DNA of 64,000 bases. Origin: CALDTK01 sp965215115. GTDB lineage: Bacteria; Bacteroidota; Bacteroidia; Chitinophagales; Saprospiraceae. The position numbers and the translations under genes are program-made. Position 1 is the first letter of the stretch, and each line of letters opens with the position of its first letter. The stretch spans positions 1,984,001 through 2,048,000 of the forward strand of contig OZ244050.1 of assembly GCA_965215115.1 (NCBI GenBank), read 5' to 3'. The notes under the pieces were generated by a model, which had not been told where the DNA came from, made no database searches, and was given only the letters and a program-made list of their open reading frames with translations. Positions 1 through 11,000 of this stretch are shown here, one piece after another.

Positions 1-1323
1 GTCGTCGATCCCGTGCTGCACGACGGTGGCGAGGTGCTGATCGCCAGCGACGTGCACGGCGTCGGCCTCCTCCAGGATGCGGAGGGCGTCGTCGCGCTTG
101 GTCTGCGGCCAGCCGTTGGAGTCCATGTCGGCCAGCAGGCGATTGTCCGGCGTACCGTGCACGTGGGCCGCGTTGCAGAAGCCCGTCTGCGAGAGGACCG
201 CGCGCATGGTCGTACCCGCGGGCCGGGCCTCTGCCCAGTCGCGCAGGAAAGCCAGCTGCTCCGCGCCGAGGAGGTCCAGGGTCGGTAGATCCACCGACGC
301 CGGGTCGTAGTTCGGGTCCTGGATGTGGTCCGGGCGGGGCCCCTGCTGCGGCACCATTCCCTTCGGACCGGTCTTGAACTTACGGTCCTCGATGATCGCG
401 AAGCTCACCGGCCCGAGGGGGTAGCTCGTGTGGTAGGCCGTGACCCCGACCGGCCCGTACGGTCCGGGCGCAACGGGGTCGGGCAGGTGCCCCATCTGCG
501 CACGCTCGACCATGTTGACGTAGGCGGGATGGTAGAAGTACCCGCCGTCATCCCCCTGCGGCCGCGACGCGACGGCCCCGCGTTCGCCCCACAGGTTGGG
601 CTGGCCGATGTCGTGGTCGTCGGTAAGGGCCACCATGGGTCGGTCGCGGAAGATGTCGCGGAACTGCATCCCGAACAGGAGCCACCCGGCGGTATGGTTT
701 TTATGAAAATAAGACTGATCCCCGGCGAAGAACACCAGGTCGGGATCGAGGTGATTGACGTTGCTCACGTAGGTCTCGCGCCCGCCGGTGTCGAAGGAGC
801 TGTTGCAACTCATAGCCGCGACGCGCAAGGGGGCATCGCCGGCGGGCAGCGCGCGGATACTGCCCCGGTAGGTACTCCCGCCGCTGGCGCTCAGGCGGTA
901 GGGTACGTTGCGGCCCGCGGTCCAGTCGTCGACGCGGAAGGTCGTCATCCACCCGGGCTCGCTCACGGCTTGGGTGGCGTGCTCGACCCAGGTCCCGCCC
1001 CGGAGGAACGCCAGGGTGACTTCGCGACTCTCCGCGGGGTAAAGTGGGAAAAGCTGGGCGCTCAACTTGAGCGTGCCATTGGCGACGGTGTAGGCCCCGA
1101 ATGCGATCACGGAGTCGCGGCTCACCTTCAGGTCGATGATCTCGTTGGGGGGGCGGTTCCACCAGTCGTTGACCGCGAGCACGTCCAGACTATCGAAGGG
1201 GGCGACGACGTAATCACCCTCGGTGCCGGGGGAGGCAGGTGAGGCCGTAGAGGCCGTCGGCACTCTGGTGCCGCAGGCGCCGCACAGCAACAACAGTAGG
1301 GTAGTAAGCGGGAGCGCGCGCAT
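1..1323 (-). CDS. PhoD-like metallophosphatase lipoprotein, partial (3' end outside window)
   Basis: The minus strand stays open from an ATG at 1323 to the window edge, giving 441 codons with no stop. The N-terminus is a lipoprotein signal (LLLLLCGAC), so the product is probably attached to the outer membrane or periplasmic face. A beta-sandwich-like N-terminal part is followed by PhoD-type metal-site motifs: FAGDQSY, LTDDHDIGQPN and, near the window edge, AGDQHLATV. The family hydrolyses phosphomono- or diesters using a metal centre. It faces the same way as the sulfatase beginning at 3352, with a gap of about 55 bases, so co-transcription is possible. The substrate cannot be read from the sequence. 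A dispersed hairpin element lies inside it at 698-711. Confidence 0.82.
   Translation of the reverse strand, partial: MRALPLTTLLLLLCGACGTRVPTASTASPASPGTEGDYVVAPFDSLDVLAVNDWWNRPPNEIIDLKVSRDSVIAFGAYTVANGTLKLSAQLFPLYPAESREVTLAFLRGGTWVEHATQAVSEPGWMTTFRVDDWTAGRNVPYRLSASGGSTYRGSIRALPAGDAPLRVAAMSCNSSFDTGGRETYVSNVNHLDPDLVFFAGDQSYFHKNHTAGWLLFGMQFRDIFRDRPMVALTDDHDIGQPNLWGERGAVASRPQGDDGGYFYHPAYVNMVERAQMGHLPDPVAPGPYGPVGVTAYHTSYPLGPVSFAIIEDRKFKTGPKGMVPQQGPRPDHIQDPNYDPASVDLPTLDLLGAEQLAFLRDWAEARPAGTTMRAVLSQTGFCNAAHVHGTPDNRLLADMDSNGWPQTKRDDALRILEEADAVHVAGDQHLATVVQHGIDD
698..711 (+). repeat. TTTT-hairpin element, stem TAT/ATA, loop GAAA
   Basis: The only all-AT stem found; still perfectly paired with the standard loop. 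Inside the PhoD-like gene. Confidence 0.55.
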
Positions 1324-1378
1324 GGAGCGGAGGTTCAGAAAGGACATTAGTGTGTAGATGACGCAGAGCCGCCGCCGC

Positions 1379-3352
1379 TTAGGGGAGGGGTGCCCCGGCT
1401 AGCTGTAGCTCCTCCCACTCGCGGTGCAGGAGGTCGCGCCGCTCGCGGTACAACGCAGACAAGGGTAGGGCCCGCTGGGAGACGAGGGCGGAGGTGGCGT
1501 AGAACTTTGGCTCGACCGCGGTCGCGCGATTCATCTGGGCGATGAGGGCTTGGCGCAGTGGCAGCGCGCGGGTACCCAATACCTCGGCGCCGGTCATGGC
1601 CGTGAGTTCTCCCGCGTCAATCAGTTTCCGCAGGGCTTGCAGCCCGGGCTCCGGCCGTTCGCCGAGGGCAACAGCTGTCGCCAAAACGGCCGCGACCTGC
1701 GGGTAGGGGTCTTCGAGCGCGGGCAGCAGCTCCGCCGGGACACTCGTGAGTTGGCGATCAGTCACGAGGTTGGCCAGCCCGACCGCCCCCCAGTAGCGAA
1801 GGGCCGGGTCGGTCGCGCGAACCAAGGTCGCCAGGCGGGGGAGGTCGGCGGCGGTGGCCGAGCTGGCCGCGTGGGCCGCCTCGATCACGGCGGCGTAATC
1901 GAAGCCGTCCTGCGCCGCGGCGTAGACGGAGCCGTACTCACGGGCGAGTTCCGCGCGCCGGAAATTGGGTAGCAATCCCATGTCCTGGGTCCGGAGGCTG
2001 AACTGCCGTAGGGAGTCGGAGAGCTTTCGCAAAACGGCCGCGTGCTCCGGTCGATCGGCGATGTCGAAGCGCTGCCACGGGTCCGCGGCGAGGTCGAAGA
2101 GTTGGAGCCCGGGGCGGGGCTGGTAGTAGTCGTCGGTCGTCTCCGACAACTCGCCCGCGAGGGAAAGACTGTCGTAGGCCAGCTGGCCCGGCATGCGCCA
2201 CTGGAACTCCTGTCGCAGGCCGTGCGGCAGGTAACCGACGAAGTGCCGCACGAGCAAGAACCGCCCATCCGTCACGGTGCGGCTCGGACTATAGACGTGG
2301 GCACTGTTGCAGCGCACGCCGTACTGGAGGGGTTTGCGTGGAGTTTGCCGGCCGTCCAGGAAGTTGCGCCCGTCCATGTAAGCGGGGGGCGTGAGGCCCG
2401 CCAGCGAGAGCACCGTCGGGGCGAGGTCCGTGAAGTCCACCAGGCGATCATCGGCGGACCCAGGCGGGCTCGGCAACAAGTGCTGGTAGCGGGGTGGCGC
2501 GTAGACGATCAGGGGCACCTCCAGGCCGGTGGTCGTGGGGTAGGCCTTGCCGCGCGGGAGGCTGCCGCCGTGGTCGGAGTAGAAGAAGATGATGGTGTCG
2601 TCGGCGAGGCCGCGGGCCTCGAGGTCGTCGAGGAATTGCCCCACCCAGCGGTCGACGCTCTCGGCCTTCTCGAGGTGCCAGCCGTAGTCGTCGCGCAGCG
2701 TCGGGTCGTCCGGCAGGTAGGGCGGCACCCGCAGGCTCCGGGGGTCGATGCGGCGGGGCGAGCGCCCGACCGTGTCGACGCTGCAGAGCCGCGACATGTG
2801 CGTACTCATGTTGTTGAACACGCTAAAGAAAGGGGCGCCGGCGGGGCGGTCGGGGCTGTTGTACGTGGCTCCGGCCCGGCGATGGTCCCAGACCCGCGGG
2901 GCGAACTCCGCCCACGGCCCCTCGAGCACGTTGTAGTCCTCCTTGCCGATGTTGCTCGTGAAGTAGCCGGCTTCCTCGCGCAGGAGCCGCGGGAAGAAGT
3001 AGCGTTCCATGGGCACGGGCCGTCCGCCGCGGTGCCAGTCGTTGCCGTAGCGGTGGGCGTACTGCCCGCTGATGATCGTGCTGCGCGCGGGGCTGCAGTA
3101 GGGGCTCACCGCGCTGGCGCGCGTAAAGCGCACGCCCCGGGCCGCGAGGCCATCGATATTAGGCGTCTGGACATCCGCATTCCCGTAACACCCGAAGGCG
3201 TAGGGGCTGATGTCCTCACAGGTGAGCCACAGGACATTGGGGCGCTCGAGTGGGCCTTCGTTCGGTTGGTCGGCCGGCGTAGCGGCTCGTTGACAGCCTA
3301 CTGCCAGCGTAGCGGAATAAAGTACGGCAATGCCGATCCGAGAAAGTCGCAT
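1379..3352 (-). CDS. Sulfatase (formylglycine-dependent), lipoprotein
   Basis: 657-residue family S1-type sulfatase. It starts with a lipoprotein signal (TLAVGC, Cys20), so it should be anchored in an envelope membrane. The core opens with NVLWLTCEDISP, which carries metal ligands, and Cys86 lies in CSPAR, the C-x-P-x-R signature that is converted to formylglycine. A further metal-site segment is FFYSDHGGSLPRGK. The C-terminal 180 residues are alanine/leucine rich and repeat-like (HEAT-like by eye), longer than a minimal sulfatase. It lies among other sulfatases and carbohydrate enzymes, so a sulfated glycan is the likely substrate; the exact ester is unknown. A weaker hairpin element (1673-1686) and a 2-bp version (2023-2034) fall inside it. 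Confidence 0.93.
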   Translation of the reverse strand: MRLSRIGIAVLYSATLAVGCQRAATPADQPNEGPLERPNVLWLTCEDISPYAFGCYGNADVQTPNIDGLAARGVRFTRASAVSPYCSPARSTIISGQYAHRYGNDWHRGGRPVPMERYFFPRLLREEAGYFTSNIGKEDYNVLEGPWAEFAPRVWDHRRAGATYNSPDRPAGAPFFSVFNNMSTHMSRLCSVDTVGRSPRRIDPRSLRVPPYLPDDPTLRDDYGWHLEKAESVDRWVGQFLDDLEARGLADDTIIFFYSDHGGSLPRGKAYPTTTGLEVPLIVYAPPRYQHLLPSPPGSADDRLVDFTDLAPTVLSLAGLTPPAYMDGRNFLDGRQTPRKPLQYGVRCNSAHVYSPSRTVTDGRFLLVRHFVGYLPHGLRQEFQWRMPGQLAYDSLSLAGELSETTDDYYQPRPGLQLFDLAADPWQRFDIADRPEHAAVLRKLSDSLRQFSLRTQDMGLLPNFRRAELAREYGSVYAAAQDGFDYAAVIEAAHAASSATAADLPRLATLVRATDPALRYWGAVGLANLVTDRQLTSVPAELLPALEDPYPQVAAVLATAVALGERPEPGLQALRKLIDAGELTAMTGAEVLGTRALPLRQALIAQMNRATAVEPKFYATSALVSQRALPLSALYRERRDLLHREWEELQLAGAPLP

Positions 3353-3497
3353 GACGGTGAGGACGGTTGGGTGAAGACCTAAAGGACCCCCGGCACTTCG
3401 GCACTTACATGCACTATTTGTGCAAATCCTTGCTAGGTGTCCTGCCGGGGCTCCCGGGCGTGGGCGAAGGTGGCTACGTTAGCGCAAAGCAAATAAT

Positions 3498-4826
3498 ATG
3501 AAGAACGCCCTGTCGCTGAGGAACGGTCTGTTGGTTTCGACCCTCCTTCTCGGATGTATCTTCTACTTCTCGACCGCCTCCTTCACCCGCGAGGCCATCG
3601 CCGAGAGCTACGTCGCGTACAAGGACGGTCGCCGTACCGAGGTGCGGGGGATGATCTCGGGACGCGTGCTCGCGAGCGGGACCGACGCCGCGCCCGTGCT
3701 CCAGAAAGGGCTCGACCAGCTGTCGGCCCGCGGGGGCGGGGGCCTGCGGATCGAGGCCGGGGACTACCAGATCGACACCCCGCTCGAGCTGCCGTCCGGC
3801 GTACAGCTCTCCGGCGCCGGTCGCGCGACGGTGTTGCGGCTCTCCGCGCAGAACCGCGAAGGCGTCGTCCTCCGCGCCTCCGGCAAGGAGCACCTCAGCA
3901 TCGAACAACTCAGTCTGCGGGGCGACCGCCGGGGCGACACCCTGAGTACGGGCCTCTTGTTCGACGCGGTCGGCCTCTCGACGGTCGACCGCGTGTACGC
4001 AGCCGAGTTCGGCGGCGTCGGCATCTGGGTCCGCAACCACAGTTTCGCGAACCAGCTGCGGGGCAATTACACGAGCCGCAACGGGCGCGCCGGCACCCTC
4101 ATCCAGGACACGGACAAGAGCCGGGGCGGGCGCTTCGTCCCCAACCAACTCAACGGTTGCTACTCCTACAACGAGACCGGGCACGGGTTCGAGTTCGACC
4201 GCGCGATCTGCCAGGACATCGTCGGCTGCGTCGCCTACCTCGCGGGCGGGCACGGGATCTACATGCACGACGGCACGAGCAACCTCATCACCGGCAACCG
4301 GGTCTTCATGAGCCAGGGCGACGGCGTCCGCCTGCAGGACAACTACGAGATGAACGTCTCGGCCAACGTCGTCGGGTGGAACTGGGGCGACAACCTCACG
4401 ATGGACCACGTCGTGTGGGCGACCGTCACGGGCAACGAGTTCATCGACGCCGGCGGGCGCGTACGTCCGGGCTACGGGATCTACATGAAGCGGGGGTGCA
4501 AGGCCGTGCAGATCAGCGCGAATGCGATCTTCAACTGGTGGGACAACCAGATCCTCAGTGCCGGTATCTACGAGGGCGATGATTGCTTCGACAACCAGAT
4601 CACCGACAACGTCATCAACTACTACCGCGACGAGGATGTCGTGAGTCTGGGCAGACGGACCGTGACCGGCAACAACCTCGGTCTACCCAATCCCTATGCG
4701 TGGCCAAAGATCGGCCCCGACGCCCCGGACGTAAAGCCGGAAGACATCAAGCTCAACCTCCACATCAACGAGAGTAAGAAGCTCGCCGAACAGTATTTGG
4801 AGGATTTGAAGAAACCTATGCGCTAA
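3498..4826 (+). CDS. Right-handed beta-helix (pectate-lyase-like fold) lipoprotein
   Basis: 442 residues. The N-terminal signal with LLLGC suggests a lipoprotein. The segment around residues 70-110 (ASGTDAAPVLQKGLDQLS followed by GGGGLRIEAGDYQIDTPLELP) is the usual opening of the pectate-lyase/GH28-like superfamily. The remainder consists of short N-rich coils (GNYTSRNGR, GNRVFMSQGD, ITDNVINYY) typical of a parallel beta-helix. Enzymes with this fold are polysaccharide lyases or glycosidases, but I cannot name a family. The gene is divergent from the upstream sulfatase and about 200 bases ahead of the giant beta-helix gene in the same direction, so it may belong to the same saccharide-degrading set. 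The ATG at 3498 directly precedes the signal peptide. Confidence 0.78.
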   Translation: MKNALSLRNGLLVSTLLLGCIFYFSTASFTREAIAESYVAYKDGRRTEVRGMISGRVLASGTDAAPVLQKGLDQLSARGGGGLRIEAGDYQIDTPLELPSGVQLSGAGRATVLRLSAQNREGVVLRASGKEHLSIEQLSLRGDRRGDTLSTGLLFDAVGLSTVDRVYAAEFGGVGIWVRNHSFANQLRGNYTSRNGRAGTLIQDTDKSRGGRFVPNQLNGCYSYNETGHGFEFDRAICQDIVGCVAYLAGGHGIYMHDGTSNLITGNRVFMSQGDGVRLQDNYEMNVSANVVGWNWGDNLTMDHVVWATVTGNEFIDAGGRVRPGYGIYMKRGCKAVQISANAIFNWWDNQILSAGIYEGDDCFDNQITDNVINYYRDEDVVSLGRRTVTGNNLGLPNPYAWPKIGPDAPDVKPEDIKLNLHINESKKLAEQYLEDLKKPMR

Positions 4827-5028
4827 AGTAAGGGCACTTCCGTGCAAAACAGTCCGTCGGGCCGTATAGCCTAAACGCCAAATACCCACAGGCGTAATTC
4901 AAGCTGCGGCTCCGCCATTTAGCGCCATGTATCGTAGGCAAAAAAGGAAATCAATCCGTCGAACACTATGGATCTTCGACTCCTACTGTCGGATTCGTAC
5001 ACATCGGTTACAGACCAAGACGAACGCC

Positions 5029-8000
5029 ATGAAGCATATTACCCTCGCCATCCTCCTACTCCTCTGTTCGATCGAGGTCACGTCGGCCCAAACCTTCGTT
5101 TACGTCGCCCCGAACGGAGACGACATCACCGGTGACGGCACGAGTGCGCTGCCGTACAAGACCCTCACCCGCGCCCGCGACGCCGTCCGCGCGCTCATCG
5201 GCAGTGGCCTGTCGGCCCCCGTGGAGGTCGTTTTGGCGCAAGGCACCTACCCGCAGTCCCAGCCGCTCGTCTTCGGCCCCGGCGACAGCGGTACGGAAGC
5301 CTACCCGATCACCTACCGCGCCGCCGACGGGGCCCGCCCCGTCATCTCCGGGGCGGTCGGGCTCAACCAGTGGACGAGGCGAGGCAATCTCTGGGTGGCC
5401 GACGCGACCGGCCTCAGCGAGGTATTCGCCCTGTTTACCCCCGATGAATTACTGACGCGGGCCCGGACCCCCAACGTCGGCGAGTTCTACTTCGCCAACG
5501 GCACCGACGGCCCCGGGGCCTTCTACACCCGACCCGCGGACGCGCCGTCGGCCGCGTGGGGCGACGGCCGCGTCGATGTCAACCTGATCCAACAGTGGAA
5601 ACACTCGCGGCACAGCATCACGGACGTCAACGGCAACCGCGTCGCGGTAAGCCCGAACGAGCGGCAGACGCTCGGTTTCTACGATCACGCCTTCCCGTAC
5701 TTCTTCGACAACCACCCGGAAATGCTAGACGCGCCCGGTGAGTGGTACCACGACCTCAGCGCCGGTGAAATCCTGTACGTCCCGAGGTCCGGGCAGGACA
5801 TCAGCACGTTTTGCGCACTAGCGCCCGTCACGGATCGGATCGTAGAACTGATCGGTAACCCCGCCCAGGGACAGTTCGTGAGCCACCTCAAGTTCCGGGG
5901 CCTGTCCTTCCGGTACGCAAATTACGTAGCCCCCGACGCTGCTACATTGGCGACTGCGCATCTAGGTCTTACTGACGCAGCCATCTATGCCTTCGGGCTT
6001 ACGGACGCCACCTTTGAGAACTGCGAGATCGCTTATTGTGGTGGCCACGGCGTCTGGCTGTACGACGGATCTAAGCGCAACCGCTTCGAGCAGACCTACC
6101 TACACGACCTCGGGGGTGGGGGCATTTACATGAAAAACGACCCCGGTCTCGAGCGACGCAACGTAGTCTACAGTGGGAATGTCCTCGTCGAGGGCAACCA
6201 GGTCGTCAACTCCATCATCACCAAACTCTCCCGTATCCACTTAGGATCGCACGGCGTCTGGATGGGCAACGTCAGCGACAACCTCGTGAGTCACTGCGAC
6301 ATCAGCGATACCAATGGTTCGGGGATAAACATCGGATTCTCGGACTCCCCAGACATCATTGGGGCACCGAACAACATCGTCGAGTTCACGCGTATCCACG
6401 ACATCTTATACGATGTCAACTTCGACTGGAGCGGAATCCACTTGCTCGGCGGTACGGACGGTACGATCATGCGCAACAACCTATACTACAATATAGGCGG
6501 TTACCAGGCGGGCACCTACGCGGTGTATCACGACAACGGCAACGGGGGAACGCGCGTAGAAAACAGCATCATCATCGATGCGGCCGGCGAATTGGTTTTT
6601 GCCAAAGGACGCAACCACGTCTACCGCAACAACATCTTAGTAAACCAAAATGGCGTGGCGCACTTCCGCTTCCGCGATGATCTGCTCGGCGGCATGGACG
6701 TCCAGCAAAACGTCATCGTCACCGGTCGCAGCAGAGGGGTATTCAACTACGACGGCGGGCGGCCGCAGGTCGAGAAGCTCAAGTTCGACAACAACCTTTA
6801 CTTCTGTCCGGACTGTGAGGACGGCGTCGAAGGGATGGACTTCGACGGCGGGGGATTCGATTCTTGGCAGGGCCTGAATCAAGACGTCAACTCGGTATAC
6901 GGCGACCCCGGGTTCCGGGACCCCGGCAGCTTCGACTACGGCGTCACGAGCGGCCTCGCCGCCGGCCTGGGCATCACGCCAATCGACGTCACCGAGATCG
7001 GCGTGACGGGCTCGGCCGAGTGGACCAGCCTCGCGCCGACCACCCCCGTCCCGCAGTCGGAGGCCCAGCAGGAGGCCCAGCGCTACCTCGTCAACCAGGC
7101 CTTCGCCGACGGCTTCGAGGAGACCGCGGTCGGCTTCCTGCCCGACTTTACGGACAGTCGCGCGAGTTGGTCGGCGACGCGGTTCAACGGCGACAACGCC
7201 CCCGCGACCGTGATCACGGACGAGACCGCGGCGGGGGGCCGTCAGTCGCTGTTGCTGCGTGACCGCAAAACCGATCGGCAGCCCTTCAACCCCAATGTGC
7301 GCTACTACCCGATGTACACGCGAGCCGGAGTCGCTACGCTAGATTTTAGCGTCCGCCTTACCGCCGATGCGATCCTCGTCCTGCGCGCCGACCACCGCGA
7401 CGGCAGCACCTTCGACCTGCGGCTGCTGCCCGGGCGCGCGGCCACGGTCGCGCAGTCGACCTTCGCGACGGTACTGCCCACCGACGAATGGTTTTACGTA
7501 AGTATCGCCCTCCCCATCGCCTCCGCCAATACGGAGATGACGGTGCGCATCCGGAGTAGCCTCGGCGACGAGACACAAAACGTCGCGCTCAAACCGGGAT
7601 TTAAGTGGGCGCGGGCCTTGTTCCTGGCCGACGCCAACGCGGACGCGAACGTCTACTTAGACGATATCGCCTTCGACTTCACGGCCGGCGTCGAGCCCCA
7701 ACCGACTGACGATGGCTACGTCACGCCTTTCGAGACGGACTTAACCGTGGATGCCCCGGGTGTCCTCACCAACGACGGCGAGGGCGGCGTCGTGAGCGGC
7801 GTCATCGACGGCCCCACGAACGGCACGCTCGCGCTGTCGGCCGACGGCAGCTTCACCTACACCCCGGCAGCCGGTTTCGTGGGCCTCGACCGCTTCACCT
7901 ACGAGGTGGATTACGGCGGCGACCGCGGCGGCGTCGCCCTCGTCGAGATCAGGGTCACCGAAGGTTTCGCCCCCCCGGGCGGCGGCGAACCAACCGTTTT

Positions 8001-11000
8001 CAGAGTAGACGAAAATGCGCCCAACGGCACCGTCGTCGGCGTACTTACCGTCGCGCAGCCCGTGCTCGACCTACGGGACGACTTCGCCGACGGCGATGCC
8101 ACCGCCTGGACCCAGCGTAGCGCGAGTTTTAACGAAAGTGGCGGAACCTTCAACAGCGTCGCCGACGGCGAGGCCTACCTGGGGCCACTCGACGCAGTCG
8201 ATTACACGGTCGAGGCCACCGTCAAGCTCAGTCAGGGCGGCGGGGGCAATACCCTCGGGATCGTGGGGCGCTACACCCCGCAGGGCAACTACTACGCCTT
8301 CCGACTCAACGGCAACGGGCGGGTACAACTCGTTAATTACGTCAACGATACACCGGCAGGCATCCTCGGGGCGGCGCCCGCGGGTATTGTCATCAACCAG
8401 GCTTACGTACTGCGACTCGAGATGAACGGAGAGCAGCTACGGGGCTACGTAGACGGACAGCTCGTCATCGACATCACTGACGCCACGCACGCCGCCGGCG
8501 CGCCGGGCGTGGTCTCGATCCGGGGCATAGGCACCGTCGAAGACTTTAGGGCCTTCACGGAGGTGCAGGTGAGTGTCGTCGCCGCGGATGACTTCGACGA
8601 CAGCGATGCCGCGGCCTGGGCCCAGACCCCTGAGGTCTGGACCGAGTCCGGCGGTCGGTTCGCCAACTCCGGCGACGGCGTCGCGATTTTCACGCCCTAC
8701 AGCGGCACGGATTACACCGTCTCGGCCGACGTACGCCTCGACTTCGTTCCCGTCGTCGACAACGGCAACGCCCGCACCATCGGGATCAGCGGTCGTCACG
8801 ACGGCGCTACCGCCTACTACGTGTGGCGCCTCCACAGTCGCACGCGCCTGCAACTCGTGCGCATCGGGAGCCCGAACGCCGTGTTGTACGACCAGTTGAC
8901 GCCCCTCACCTCCGGGCAGGACTACCGCATGGCCATGTCCTTCACCGGCGACACCATCCGGGCGTACATCGACGGCGAGCTGATCGTCACCGCCGTCGAC
9001 GGGGCGCACTCGCGGGGGGAAGCCGGCGTGGTGACGCTGCGTGGCCTCGGCTCTGTAGACAATTTCGAGATCACCGCCAAAGAAGTGGCGGCCGTGCAAC
9101 TCAACGGACTGAGCGACCCCGGCCGGGACATCAACGAGAATGGGGTGGCCCCGTTTGCGCTCAACACGCAGACCGGCGAGATCACCGTGGCCGACGTGGG
9201 GGATTTAGACAAGGAAGCCTTCGCGGGCCCATTCCGATTGGTCGCCAGCGTAGGGCGCCTTTCGGCAAAACTCCCGGTCGATGTCCGGATCAACGACGTG
9301 AACGATAACGCGCCAGTCATCACGGACGCCGGCCCAATGAATATCGATCGGGGCCTCGCGGCGGGATCGGTCGTAACGCGAGTAAACGCTACCGATGGAG
9401 ACGTGAGTCCGACCACCTTCTCCGACTGGACCATCGTGAGCGGGAACCCGGATGCCGACGGCGACGGCGTCTTCCTGTTCGCCATCACCCAGCAAGGGGA
9501 GATCACCCTCGACGACGCCGACGAACTGAGCAGCGGGGACTTCGTGCTCGGCGTGACGGTCAGCGATGGAGTCAACGTGAGTGCGCCGGGCGGGGTCCGC
9601 CTGCGCTACCGGCGCCTGGTGCCCCCGGCGGGCCTGCGGGCCTTCGGCGTGGAGCCCAACCAGATCGCGTTGCGCTGGACCGACCGCAGCGACGAGGAAG
9701 GCGGCTACGTGATCGAGCGCACCACCGGCGACGGTACCCTCGGCTTCCAGACCCTGGACACCGTAGCCGCCAACGTGACAACCTACGTGGACGGAACGGT
9801 CTCGGTCGGCGTCACCTACCGCTACCGCGTCTCCGCTACCCTCGGCGCGCAGCGCAGCGACCCCTCCAACGAAGCCAGCATCACAGCGCCGGAACTCTAC
9901 CTCTTGGCCAAGAACGCCGAGCGCCACCGCCCCGAAGACGCGCGGATCACGACGCAGCTGCGGGTCGTCAACCAGGGTGGGCAGGCGGTGGACCTCGCCG
10001 ACCTCAGCATCCGATACTGGTTCACCAACGACAGCCAGAGCGACTTGCTCACCGCTTCCGTCATCGACCCCATCGACGGTACCACGGGTGAGCCCGTACT
10101 GCGGTACGGCCGCGTGACGGGCCAGAATGCCGATACCTACCTCGAGGTTGCGCTTCCGGGCGGCACGCTCGCCGGCGGGCAGCGCAGCGACCTTTTCGTG
10201 GTGCAGTCCGAAGCCGTCCTGGGTAAGCTCAGCGAACGGGACGACTACAGCTACCTCGACAACCTGGACATCCTACCGACTGCCAAGGTCACGCTCTACC
10301 GCGACGGGGAGTTGATCTGGGGCGTCGAGCCCGTCACCGTTGATCCTACCGGGCAGCTGGCGCCCATCAACCTGAGCGCGGCCGAAGCAGGTCCGAGTGC
10401 GGTCACACTGACCTGGACGGGCGACGCCACGGCCGCCAGCAGGTACCAGATCGAGCGCGCGCCCGCCGGCGGTAGCTTCGTCGTCATCGCCCGTGTCCCG
10501 GGCGGCGAGACGTTTACCGACCGGGCGGCCGCAACTCCGAAAGACCAGTGGACCTACCGCGTGGCCGCGCTCGATAGCCTGGATCGAGTCGGGCCCTACA
10601 GCAACGAGGCTAGACTGCGAGGCCCGAGCCTGGTCTTGCGGGCCAAGAACCTCGACCGCGTCAACCCCACCGGCAACGCCCTCATCAAGACGCAGTACCG
10701 CTTCCAGAACCTCGGCGAGGTCGGCGTAGACCTAGCTCGCGTCACCGTGCGCTACTGGCTCACCGCCGAGCCCGGGCTCGCGACGATCAGCACGCGCGTC
10801 ACGCGCCTGCCCGCCCAGACCTCGGGCGTCACAGCGACGGCTGGGGCTGCCGCCGGTGGGGAGTACCTGCAGCTCGGATTTGCGGACGGCACGCTGGCCG
10901 GGGGCCAAACCCTCGGCGATCTGTACGTCACGCACGCCGCGCCGGCCGCGCTCGACGAAACCAACGACTATAGCTACCTCACTGGCCCCGACCTCGTCGC

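Noticed and set aside
325..1242. 305-codon plus-strand reading frame
   Set aside because: It lies opposite the PhoD-like gene, which has clear metal-site motifs; the plus frame has shadow-type composition.
2042..3382. 446-codon plus-strand reading frame
   Set aside because: Antisense shadow of the sulfatase at 1379-3352 caused by high GC content.
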